This document shows, piece by piece, positions 1-7,432 of a stretch of 34,102 bases of DNA. Position 1 is the first letter of the stretch; every line of letters starts with the position of its first letter. The notes under the pieces were generated by a model. It searched no databases, was not told the DNA's origin, and worked only from the letters and a program-made list of their open reading frames with translations. The DNA is from Paludibacteraceae bacterium (lineage in GTDB: Bacteria; Bacteroidota; Bacteroidia; Bacteroidales; Paludibacteraceae), in assembly GCA_024400275.1 (NCBI GenBank), contig JAKSMY010000019.1, forward strand, positions 1 through 34,102, read 5' to 3'. The position numbers were made by a program, and so were the translations under genes.

Positions 1-23
1 ATTGTCAATCGCCAACTGCAATA

Positions 24-56
24 AGTATACGATGAGTATAGGATGAGTATAGGATG
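24..56. repeat. three 11-bp tandem repeats
   Basis: Three consecutive copies of an 11-bp unit (AGTATAGGATG, with one C/G change in the first copy). They lie immediately before the hairpin at 59-89. A similar 11-bp triplet (ATATACATAGG-type) occurs at 10480-10512, also upstream of a hairpin. They are non-coding; function is unknown. Confidence 0.75.
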
Positions 57-58
57 AA

Positions 59-89
59 AGAGCCGAAGTGCAGAGCGCATTTCGGCTCT
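59..89. terminator. hairpin, possible terminator of an upstream gene outside the window
   Basis: A 13-bp stem with one G-U pair: 59-71 (AGAGCCGAAGTGC) pairs with 77-89 (GCATTTCGGCTCT) around a 5-nt loop. No clear T-run follows, so intrinsic termination is plausible rather than certain. The stem resembles the larger hairpin at 10613-10649. Confidence 0.5.
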
Positions 90-182
90 GAATCTTAATA
101 ATCGGCATATTTCAGATGGGCTGAGAGTGTCGGTCAACTCTCGACTAACGTTCCGTTCACAGTTCGTTCACCCTTGCTTTAG

Positions 183-340
183 TTTTTAGCGCCCACTCGC
201 TACCCTGTACGCTCATTTGGGCGGTGGCTGTCGCCAGCGTGACCGCAAGGGTCGCGCCATTCTATGTGGTGCGCTTTATCCTCATTGTGGGGACAATTCG
301 GTCGCACCACTCGGCGTGCGTTCCGTCGCACGCCTTCACG
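183..340. repeat. 158-bp structured GC-rich repeat, copy 1
   Basis: It matches 1927-2084 over 158 positions with three differences that I could find. It is clearly more GC-rich than its flanks. It contains a perfect 8-bp hairpin (313-320 with 327-334, GGCGTGCG/CGCACGCC), another possible stem GTGGTGCG/CGCACCAC, and GCGTGACC/GGTCGCGC with a wobble pair. It is preceded at 162-175 by GTTCGTTCACCCTT, which recurs at 2091-2104 and 10652-10665. No credible protein is encoded. With copy 2 it brackets the ATPase gene. Stretch 1-478 otherwise holds only the repeats and promoter listed here. Confidence 0.85.
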
Positions 341-352
341 TAAAAGTCACTC

Positions 353-421
353 TGCCAAAATTGTCAATAAAAAATTGCCAAAATTATCAATAAAAATATG
401 CCAAAATTGTCAATAAATTTG
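353..421. repeat. three tandem 23-bp repeats at the ATPase promoter
   Basis: Units start at 353, 376 and 399 with core TGCCAAAATTGTCAATAAA. The third unit runs into the -33 TTTG at 418. The regular 23-bp period (about two helical turns) next to a promoter suggests an operator for cooperative protein binding. That role is inferred from position only. Confidence 0.7.
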
Positions 422-449
422 CGTATGTCAAAATAAATCAGTATCTTTG
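418..449 (+). promoter_or_regulatory. Bacteroidota-type promoter of the ATPase gene
   Basis: TTTG at 418-421 and TATCTTTG at 442-449 with a 20-bp gap match the Bacteroides consensus (TTTG, 19-21 bp, TAnnTTTG). The -33 region is extended as TTGCGTATGTCAA (419-431), the same 13-mer as in the rho promoter. The start codon follows at 479. Confidence 0.8.
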
Positions 450-478
450 CACCGAATTTCAAAACAACAAAAATTAAT

Positions 479-1771
479 ATGGAGGTACAAGACTACAAAC
501 CAAGGGTATGCGACAAAGAATTGTCTGAACAATTGGAGGCCGCTGGTGCTGTTTTAATTGAAGGTGCTAAATGGTGTGGAAAAACCTATACCGGACGTAA
601 TGCAGCCAATAGTGTTCTCTTTATGCAAGATAGAGATCGTTCAAACATGTATAAGCAAATGGCAGCGACTAAGCCGTCTTTACTATTGGATGGTGAATCT
701 CCGCGACTGTTAGATGAGTGGGAAGAGGCCCCTGTTTTATGGGATGCTGTTCGTTTCACTGTAGATATGCGCGGAAAAATGGGACAGTTTATCCTTACAG
801 GGTCTGCCGTTCCAAAAGAAGACAAATCTCTGCCTGAGAATGAAAGACGCATGCATTCAGGAACAGGTCGAATCGTCCCTATGCGTATGCGAACTATGTC
901 CTTGTGGGAATCTGATGAATCAACAGGGCAGGTCAGTTTAGAAACACTATTTAACCACCCTGACAATGACTTAGCAGCATTGTCTAACCTAACAATAGAG
1001 CAATTAGCCTTTTCTATTTGTCGTGGAGGATGGCCGGCAAGTATCCGACTGACAGAAAGAGCCGCTTTAAGAACTGCCAGAAACTACGTAGAAGATATTA
1101 TCAATTTGGATATTCATCGCGTTGATGGTGTGGAAAAAAATCCATTGCGTGTACGTAAATTGCTGGAATCATTGGCGCGTAATATTTCAACGATGACTAC
1201 CAATGAAACGATTATGGCGGATATTCGCGCTACCGACCAAACACTATCTCCTAATACGTATGCAACTTATATGAATGCACTAAGACGTATATTCATAGTG
1301 GACGATGTGCCTGCATGGTCTCCTGCATTACGTTCCAAGACAACTATACGTTCATCTGCCAAACGGCATTTTGTTGATCCAAGTGTAGCAGCGGCTCTTT
1401 TGCGAATCAGCCCCTTTGCGTTATTACATGATTTTAAGACGTTTGGCTTCTTGTTTGAAGATTTGTGCGCCCGCGACTTGCGAGTATATGCACAAGCACT
1501 AGATGGTGAGGTATTTCATTATCATGATAAGAAAGATTTAGAATGTGATTTAGTAATTGTCCTTCATGATGGCAGATGGGCTGCGGTAGAAGTGAAGTTG
1601 GGAGCAAACGAAGAAGAATTGGCAGCCAAGAATCTCCTATCCTTGGCAAAAGACATAGACGAACAGCGTATGAATTCGCCATCGTTTCTTATGATTTTAA
1701 CGGGTGGACAATTTGCGTATCGCCGCAAAGATGGAATATTTGTCGTTCCTATTGGTTGCTTAAAACCATAA
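479..1771 (+). CDS. DUF4143-type AAA ATPase (ATP-binding protein)
   Basis: A 430-aa predicted soluble P-loop ATPase. Seen: Walker A GAKWCGKT near residues 28-35, Walker B LLLDEWEEAP near 69-79, a sensor-like FILTGSAVP near 104-112, and a C-terminal part ending in AAVEVKLG, the EVK signature of a restriction-endonuclease-like fold. This architecture fits the AAA_14/DUF4143 family, common and often multicopy in Bacteroidota and archaea, whose cellular role is not established. The gene stands alone, has its own promoter with tandem repeats, and is bracketed by 158-bp repeats, which hints that it is a small insertion unit. The ATG at 479 lies about 30 nt after the -7 box. Full family length; no damage seen. 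Confidence 0.85.
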   Translation: MEVQDYKPRVCDKELSEQLEAAGAVLIEGAKWCGKTYTGRNAANSVLFMQDRDRSNMYKQMAATKPSLLLDGESPRLLDEWEEAPVLWDAVRFTVDMRGKMGQFILTGSAVPKEDKSLPENERRMHSGTGRIVPMRMRTMSLWESDESTGQVSLETLFNHPDNDLAALSNLTIEQLAFSICRGGWPASIRLTERAALRTARNYVEDIINLDIHRVDGVEKNPLRVRKLLESLARNISTMTTNETIMADIRATDQTLSPNTYATYMNALRRIFIVDDVPAWSPALRSKTTIRSSAKRHFVDPSVAAALLRISPFALLHDFKTFGFLFEDLCARDLRVYAQALDGEVFHYHDKKDLECDLVIVLHDGRWAAVEVKLGANEEELAAKNLLSLAKDIDEQRMNSPSFLMILTGGQFAYRRKDGIFVVPIGCLKP

Positions 1772-1926
1772 AATCCAAACGAGTATGTTACGCCTCATAG
1801 CACAGTCCCCTTGAAAAGTGTCGAATGACGGTCTGTCAACCCTCGACTGTGCCAAACACATCGACAAGCACACAAAAGACTAATCGCTAACCCAAACAAG
1901 AATTGCACACACGCAATTCTTGTTGC

Positions 1927-2084
1927 TTTTTAGCGCCCACTCGCTACCCTGTACGCTCATTTGGGCGGTGGCTGTCGCCAGCGTGACCGCAAGGGTCGCG
2001 CCGTTCTATGTGGCGCGCTTTATCCTCATTGTGGGGACAATTCGGGCGCACCACTCGGCGTGCGTTCCGTCGCACGCCTTCACG
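1927..2084. repeat. 158-bp structured GC-rich repeat, copy 2
   Basis: Second copy of the element at 183-340, same orientation. The GGCGTGCG/CGCACGCC hairpin is at 2057-2064/2071-2078. The 27-nt stretch beginning AGTTCGTTCACCC that precedes copy 1 here follows copy 2 (from about 2090), as expected if the units were once arranged in tandem. A 63-aa reading frame over it is not believable as protein because the same frame covers a structured repeat. The rest of 1772-2290 is AT-rich with no gene recognised. Confidence 0.85.
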
Positions 2085-2290
2085 TTCATAGTTCGTTCAC
2101 CCTTGCTTTAGTTTTTTTAAAATCTTACTAAAATCTTTGCTAAAAATCGGATTGACGATATTCTTTTTGATTTCGCTTACGCTCAGAAATCTAACTAAAA
2201 ATCAAAGCTAAAAATGGAATGACAGTTTAGAGGAGTCCATACTCCTTACTCCATCAGCGAAGCGGTCTTTATTCAAATAATTAAAAAAAA

Positions 2291-2322
2291 TTTGCGTATG
2301 TCAATTTTTTTTTGTACCTTTG
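2291..2322 (+). promoter_or_regulatory. promoter of the rho operon
   Basis: TTTG at 2291-2294, 20-bp gap, TACCTTTG at 2315-2322. The -33 region is the extended form TTGCGTATGTCAA (2292-2304). The leader to the rho ATG is about 48 nt. It probably drives the six-gene run up to 10348, since all later gaps are at most 8 bp. Confidence 0.85.
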
Positions 2323-2376
2323 CACTCGATTTGAGGATATTCCTCGTTTTTCCTGAAAAATAATATACCTTATCGT

Positions 2377-4044
2377 ATGCAATTTGATATGAACAAACTG
2401 GAGCGTATGACGCTCGATGAACTGAAACAAACCGCCAAAAGTTTAGGCGTGCGCGTGCGTAACATTAAAAACGAGCAACTGTTGCGCTACGAGATTTTAG
2501 ATGCTCAAGCAGACAAAAAAGCCAATGAAGTACAGGCAAAAGAAGAAGCCAAAAACGAGCGCAAACGCGAACGAGTGCGCGTCAAGCAATCTGCTCCTGC
2601 CCAAAAAGTGAGCACGGAGAATATGAAGGTGGAAAAAATGATTGTTACCGCCGGAAACGAAAAAGAACAGGTGCAACAGATGCAGGCTCAATTGCGCGAA
2701 AACAAACATACACCCAACAAAACCGTGCAAAAGGCTCAAGCCGTTAAGTTTGCACCCCTTCCGGAAAAACCACAACCGGTTCAACCTGCTAAACCTGCTA
2801 AACAGGCTAAACCTGTTCAACCTGTTCAACCTGCTCAACCTGCTCAACCTGCTCAACCCGTTCAACCTGCTCAGCCTACCCAACCCGTTCAACCTGCCCA
2901 GCCCGAAGCAGAACCTTTCCAAGTGGTAAAAGGTGGAGGCGTACTCGAGTTGGAAAAAGACGGATACGGTTTCCTGCGTCAACCCAAATATAACTACGCT
3001 TCCTCATCGGAAGATGTGTATGTCAATCAGCAAAAAATACGTCAATACGGCTTGCGTCCGGGTGACACCGTAGAATGTACAGTCAAAGTGAGCGACAAAC
3101 CCAATGAGAAAGTACACCCACTGGATAAAGTAATCTCCGTTAACGGATTAGACCCTGAAGAAGCCAAGAAACGTCCTGCATTTGAGAGCCTCACACCTCT
3201 CTTCCCCGACCAAAAATTCACACTCTGCAAAGGCACACACGACGACCCGCTTTCCGTACGTATCATTGACCTGTTTGCTCCTATTGGCAAAGGACAACGC
3301 GGACTGATTGTGGCACAACCCAAAACAGGTAAGACTGTGCTGCTCAAGCAAATAGCAAACGCCATATCCGACAACCACCCCGAAGTCTATATGATGGTGC
3401 TGCTGATTGATGAACGCCCCGAAGAAGTGACGGACATGGCACGCAGCGTCAGAGCCGAAGTGGTGGCTTCTACCTTTGACGAACCCGCTGAGAACCACGT
3501 CAAAGTGGCAAATATAGTATATGAAAAAGCACGCCGCTTGGTGGAAGGCGGCAAAGATGTGGTCATTCTATTAGACTCTATCACCCGACTCGCCCGTGCC
3601 TACAACACGGTAGCACCCGCCAGCGGAAAAGTCCTTTCCGGCGGTGTAGAAGCACAGGCACTGCATAAACCCAAACGTTTCTTCGGAGCCGCACGAAACA
3701 TCGAATTTGGCGGTTCACTTACCATTATTGCTACCGCCCTAACCGAGACAGGCAGCAAGATGGACGACCTCATCTTTGAGGAATTCAAAGGTACCGGTAA
3801 TATGGAACTGCAATTAGACCGCAAACTCAGCAATAAACGTATCTTCCCCGCTGTCGATATACCCGCCTCCAGCACCCGCCGAGACGACCTGCTACTGCCG
3901 CCCGAAGTGCTGAGCCGTATGTGGCAAATACGTAAACAACTGAGCGATATGAACGGTGTGGAGGCTATGGAAAAGTTGAAGAGTTATATGGAACGCACGG
4001 AAGATAATGACGAATTCCTGCTTGCCGTCAATGGGGCCAGATAA
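2377..4044 (+). CDS. rho: transcription termination factor Rho
   Basis: A 555-aa hexameric RNA-dependent ATPase that terminates transcription. Seen in order: a Rho N-terminal helical domain (about 5-40, [13 protein letters not shown]), a long charged linker, a Q/P/A/K-rich tract (about 129-177, PVQPAQP repeats), a cold-shock-type RNA-binding domain (about 186-255, [12 protein letters not shown]), then the RecA-like motor with Walker A QPKTGKT near 314-320 and Walker B VVILLDS near 395-401. The motor and C-terminus ([39 protein letters not shown]) are highly typical. The linker makes it longer than the roughly 419-aa E. coli protein; extended linkers are usual in Bacteroidota Rho. First gene of the operon; aroQ follows after 8 bp. 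Confidence 0.97.
   Translation: MQFDMNKLERMTLDELKQTAKSLGVRVRNIKNEQLLRYEILDAQADKKANEVQAKEEAKNERKRERVRVKQSAPAQKVSTENMKVEKMIVTAGNEKEQVQQMQAQLRENKHTPNKTVQKAQAVKFAPLPEKPQPVQPAKPAKQAKPVQPVQPAQPAQPAQPVQPAQPTQPVQPAQPEAEPFQVVKGGGVLELEKDGYGFLRQPKYNYASSSEDVYVNQQKIRQYGLRPGDTVECTVKVSDKPNEKVHPLDKVISVNGLDPEEAKKRPAFESLTPLFPDQKFTLCKGTHDDPLSVRIIDLFAPIGKGQRGLIVAQPKTGKTVLLKQIANAISDNHPEVYMMVLLIDERPEEVTDMARSVRAEVVASTFDEPAENHVKVANIVYEKARRLVEGGKDVVILLDSITRLARAYNTVAPASGKVLSGGVEAQALHKPKRFFGAARNIEFGGSLTIIATALTETGSKMDDLIFEEFKGTGNMELQLDRKLSNKRIFPAVDIPASSTRRDDLLLPPEVLSRMWQIRKQLSDMNGVEAMEKLKSYMERTEDNDEFLLAVNGAR
2770..2905 (+). repeat. in-frame Q/P-encoding tandem repeat within rho
   Basis: Short units of the CAACCTGCT / CAACCCGTT type are repeated about a dozen times, encoding a QPA/QPV tract. 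The units are nearly identical at DNA level, so the tract length may vary between strains by slippage without breaking the frame. It lies between the N-terminal and RNA-binding domains. Confidence 0.85.
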
Positions 4045-4052
4045 CCAAACGA

Positions 4053-4475
4053 ATGAATAACCGAATACTCATAGTAAACGGTCCTAATCTGAATCTGCTG
4101 GGACGGAGAGCCCCCAACCTATACGGCACACGGAGTATGGAACAGATTATTATCGATATGCAAAAAGCATATCCTGATGTATGTTTTACCTACCGCCAAT
4201 CCAACCATGAAGGCGATTTGATTGATTGGATACAAGGGGCAGAAGATTACAAGGGACTGATTCTAAATGCCGGCGGTTATACGCACACCAGTGTGGCACT
4301 GCGCGATGCCGTAGAGATATGTGACGTGCCCGTTGTGGAAGTACACCTGTCGAACATAACACAACGTGAAAACTTCCGGCAAAAAAGTCTATTATCAGAC
4401 GTATGTAAACAAACTATTATGGGTCTTTCCTGCTATGAAGAAGCAGTTAGTTATATTATGTCTCTTGGCTGTTAG
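4053..4475 (+). CDS. aroQ: type II 3-dehydroquinate dehydratase
   Basis: A 140-aa enzyme that dehydrates 3-dehydroquinate to 3-dehydroshikimate in the shikimate pathway, cytoplasmic. Seen: NGPNLNLLGRR (9-19), the active-site tyrosine in LYGT (Tyr24), QSNHEGDLIDWI (49-60), LNAGGYTHTSVALRDA (71-86) and EVHLSN with the conserved His98, followed by RENFR. Length is normal for the family. It starts 8 bp after rho, and its last 41 bp overlap the start of porT in another frame, which implies translational coupling. Confidence 0.96.
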   Translation: MNNRILIVNGPNLNLLGRRAPNLYGTRSMEQIIIDMQKAYPDVCFTYRQSNHEGDLIDWIQGAEDYKGLILNAGGYTHTSVALRDAVEICDVPVVEVHLSNITQRENFRQKSLLSDVCKQTIMGLSCYEEAVSYIMSLGC

Positions 4476-5139
4476 TGTGCTGAGCCGGGCACAGATGAAC
4501 AACCCCTACGTGGACGACAAGATAGTTCACTTCGGTTTCTCTCTCGGCACCAGTTTCCTGGCATACGGCGTGACCGACAGCGAAATAAATATTGACGGGG
4601 AAACTTATCATGCCCGAACCAGTAGCGTTATGCCGGGTTTCACTGTCGGCTTTATCGCCGATGTACGCCTGTCACGACATCTCAACCTGCGTTTTCTGCC
4701 CAATCTGAACTTCGGGCAGGTAACCGTGTCCTACAAAACGGAAAGCGGCAACCCCGTAAAAGGCTCTGCCAACAGCAAGGTAGATGTGTTAAGTCTGCCC
4801 TTGGCGTTGCCTCTTGTTCTGAAATGGAGCGCCGAACGCGAAAAGAACTACCGCCCCTACGTTTTATTGGGTGGCGGTGTCAGTTTGGATTTTGCCGGAC
4901 AGAAAGAACGGGCTATTTATCAGAAAATGACGGACTTCTTCGTCACTTTCGGTTTCGGGTGCGACCTTTACTTGGAGTGGTTCAAACTCTGTCCCGAACT
5001 GCGCTACCAGATGGGCTTCAACAACGTCATCACACCCGTTGAAGACCGTCCCGAACTCGCCAAAAGCGACTATTTCTACACACAAGCCATCAAACGCCTG
5101 CGTAACCACATGATTACTCTCACTTTTAACTTTGAATAA
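4435..5139 (+). CDS. porT: type IX secretion outer-membrane protein PorT
   Basis: A 234-aa predicted outer-membrane beta-barrel. I chose the ATG at 4435 because it begins a clean signal peptide (MKKQLVILCLLAVSVLSRAQ); a frame extending upstream would lie inside aroQ and put residues before it. The mature part opens KIVHFGFSLG and continues with PGFTVGFIADVRL, RFLPNLNFG and alternating barrel strands to a final aromatic pair LTFNFE, as in PorT/SprT. PorT is a component of the Bacteroidota type IX secretion machinery. The type IX-like tail on the protein at 12798-13280 agrees with an active system. The assignment as PorT rather than another small barrel is by motif only. Confidence 0.78.
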   Translation: MKKQLVILCLLAVSVLSRAQMNNPYVDDKIVHFGFSLGTSFLAYGVTDSEINIDGETYHARTSSVMPGFTVGFIADVRLSRHLNLRFLPNLNFGQVTVSYKTESGNPVKGSANSKVDVLSLPLALPLVLKWSAEREKNYRPYVLLGGGVSLDFAGQKERAIYQKMTDFFVTFGFGCDLYLEWFKLCPELRYQMGFNNVITPVEDRPELAKSDYFYTQAIKRLRNHMITLTFNFE

Positions 5140-6575
5140 TGAAACGCTATCTGTATCTATTGCCTTTTCTGCTGCTTTGCCTGACCGGCTGCAAAGAACA
5201 ACGTTTTACCTATTCGAGCAGTGCCCGTTTGGCTTTCTCTACCGATTCGGTCTGTTTTGACACGGTTTTTACCGCACAAGGCAGTTCCACGCAGCAGATA
5301 ATGGTCTATAACCCCAACTCCAACGCCGTGCGTATCAGCCGTGTCTGGTGGGCGAACGGCAAATGTTTCTTTGCCAACTTGGACGGCGAAAACGACATCA
5401 ACCGGCTGCACGATATAGAGATATTCGGCAAAGACAGTATATTTCTCTTTTTGCGCGTAGAGATAGATCCTTATAACTCATCCAACGTTCCTCTGGAAGT
5501 AGATACACTTTTCTTTGAAACCAACGGTAATAAACAGGGCATCGCCGTTCAAGCCTACGGCATGGACGTAGAGCGCATACGTCAAAAAGAGCCCTTTGAC
5601 CAACTCACGCTGACTGCCGAAAAACCTTATCTGATTTTTGACACCATGCGTGTAGAAAATTCGCTTACCGTTGAAGCCGGTGCAACCCTCTATATGCACA
5701 CCGGCAGTCATATTATCGTTCACGGAGACCTAACGGCACAAGGTACACCCGAACAGCCCATTCGTGTGATGGGTGACCGCACAGACCGGCTATTCCCCAA
5801 AGTACCTTACCGCTATGCCAGCGGACAGTGGGGAGGTATTTATCTGGAACGCTATGATAGCCTGTGTGGGGGACGCGAAATCCGTCACCAATTGGAGAAC
5901 ATACACCTGCTCAGCGGACAAGTGGGTATCTTTTGCTACTCGGACAATGCCGAACATCGTCCCCGCCTGACCCTGCATAACGCGCGTATTCATAATATGT
6001 CCGCCTACGGCATCGTCTTAGAGAACACCGACGCCGCCATCAGCAATGCCGAAATCAGCAACTGTGCTTCCTACGGTATCTACCTGTCCGGTGGCTCACA
6101 TCTGATGGAACACCTGTCTATCGCCAATTTCTTCGGTTATCCGTACACTACGCTTAATATACACAACAGCAGCCGTCAAGACGTGGCAGCCGTGCGGCTG
6201 TGGGGATTGGACAGCGACACGCTGCGTAACTGTATCATCACGGGGGCCGTAACGCCTGCTCTGGTGGTGGATAGTCTTCCCGAAACGGGTTACAAAGGCT
6301 ATGTGGCAGGTTGCTACCTCAACTGCGACACCTTGCCTGCCGAATGGGCTAACACCAACACCTACAAACAGGACAAAGATACGGTCTTTATGAACACGTA
6401 CTACAAGTACGGCGAATATATCTATTACGATTTTCACCTCTACCAATCCTCACCGGCACGGTCTATTGGATTGCCTTTGGACAACTTGTCGTTACGAGAC
6501 CGGTTGGTAACGGATTTAGAGGGCAATACACGTGATGCACTTCACCCCGATGCAGGGTGCTATATTCATCAGTAA
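5139..6575 (+). CDS. parallel beta-helix surface lipoprotein
   Basis: A 478-aa lipoprotein with signal and lipobox LLLCLTGC (Cys18), so probably outer-membrane anchored. Residues about 25-140 look like an Ig-like/HYDIN-type beta domain (FDTVFTAQGSSTQQIMVYN). Residues about 155-400 contain the regularly spaced short strands and NxSAYGIVL / NCASYGIYLSGG turns of a right-handed parallel beta-helix. No catalytic residues could be identified. The start codon overlaps the porT stop by one base (TAATG), so it is translated with porT. It is in a conserved-looking position between porT and ribF. Function unknown. Confidence 0.8.
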   Translation: MKRYLYLLPFLLLCLTGCKEQRFTYSSSARLAFSTDSVCFDTVFTAQGSSTQQIMVYNPNSNAVRISRVWWANGKCFFANLDGENDINRLHDIEIFGKDSIFLFLRVEIDPYNSSNVPLEVDTLFFETNGNKQGIAVQAYGMDVERIRQKEPFDQLTLTAEKPYLIFDTMRVENSLTVEAGATLYMHTGSHIIVHGDLTAQGTPEQPIRVMGDRTDRLFPKVPYRYASGQWGGIYLERYDSLCGGREIRHQLENIHLLSGQVGIFCYSDNAEHRPRLTLHNARIHNMSAYGIVLENTDAAISNAEISNCASYGIYLSGGSHLMEHLSIANFFGYPYTTLNIHNSSRQDVAAVRLWGLDSDTLRNCIITGAVTPALVVDSLPETGYKGYVAGCYLNCDTLPAEWANTNTYKQDKDTVFMNTYYKYGEYIYYDFHLYQSSPARSIGLPLDNLSLRDRLVTDLEGNTRDALHPDAGCYIHQ

Positions 6576-6576
6576 C

Positions 6577-7428
6577 ATGAGATATGCTGCAACCATAGGT
6601 TTTTTTGACGGTGTTCATCGGGGACACACGTTTCTCATTCAACAACTTATCCGGCAGGCGCAACAAGACGGTTTGGGGGCTATGCTCATCACCTTTGACA
6701 ACCACCCCCGACAAACCCTTGAAGGCAAAAGTCCGGCGCTACTTCTCACACGCGAAGAACGGGAACAACGGTTGAGAGCCAATGGGGTAAATCAAATTAT
6801 TGAGTTCCGCTTTGATGTTATCAAAGGTATGACCGCAGAGGATTTTCTGCATATCCTACACACCCAATGCGAGGTAGATGAATTGCTGATGGGTTATGAC
6901 CACCGTTTTGGTTGCGACCACCTGACCAATCTTGCCGACTACCAGGCAGCCGGCTCGCGTGCGGACGTGCGCGTGTTAAATATAGGTCAGTCGCCTGACG
7001 GAGATATTTCGTCCACAAAGATTCGCAATGCCCTCGCACAAGGTAATTTGCAAGAAGCCAACACCATGCTCGGCTACCCCTATTTCCTATCCGGCGAAGT
7101 AGTACACGGCAAGCATATCGGCACGCAATTGGGTTTTCCGACAGCCAATTTGGCCGTTGCCGCCGAGAAACTGATTCCACTACCGGGGGTATATGCTGCC
7201 ACCTGCTCCACCGGCTCAACCTGCCTCGTCAATATAGGTACCAACCCCACCGTGGGAGACAATAACCAACTCACAATAGAAGTACATATACCTGATTTTC
7301 AAGGTGATTTATACGGGCAACGGCTTACTGTCGAGTTAATACGTTATCTTAGACCCGATAAACGTTTCGGCAACGAAGACCAACTCAAGCAACAAATACT
7401 GTTGGATCTACAACAACTGAATAATTAG
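6577..7428 (+). CDS. ribF: bifunctional riboflavin kinase / FAD synthetase
   Basis: A 283-aa enzyme that makes FMN from riboflavin and then FAD from FMN and ATP. The N-terminal nucleotidyltransferase half shows GFFDGVHRGH (8-17), TFDNHPRQTL (39-48), GYDHRFG (106-112) and ISSTKIRNAL (144-153). The C-terminal kinase half shows GKHIGTQLGFPTANL (178-192), PGVYA (203-207), NIGTNPTVG (219-227) and IEVHIPDFQGDLYG (234-247). I chose the ATG at 6577, one base after the previous stop; an in-frame ATG at 6532 would add 15 residues that overlap the upstream gene. Length is somewhat short of the usual ~310 aa but both halves are complete. Confidence 0.95.
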   Translation: MRYAATIGFFDGVHRGHTFLIQQLIRQAQQDGLGAMLITFDNHPRQTLEGKSPALLLTREEREQRLRANGVNQIIEFRFDVIKGMTAEDFLHILHTQCEVDELLMGYDHRFGCDHLTNLADYQAAGSRADVRVLNIGQSPDGDISSTKIRNALAQGNLQEANTMLGYPYFLSGEVVHGKHIGTQLGFPTANLAVAAEKLIPLPGVYAATCSTGSTCLVNIGTNPTVGDNNQLTIEVHIPDFQGDLYGQRLTVELIRYLRPDKRFGNEDQLKQQILLDLQQLNN

Positions 7429-7432
7429 TCTC

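Noticed and set aside
1920..2111. 63-aa reading frame over repeat copy 2
   Set aside because: The same frame overlaps a near-identical non-coding hairpin repeat; composition is not protein-like and the start is not preceded by a promoter or ribosome site.
2770..2905. Repeat tract taken for a CRISPR array
   Set aside because: Units are 9-18 bp, contiguous without spacers, in frame within rho.
2497..2982. 161-aa reverse-strand frame opposite rho
   Set aside because: It is the antisense of the Q/P-coding repeat, giving leucine/arginine/asparagine-rich nonsense; rho is certain on the plus strand.
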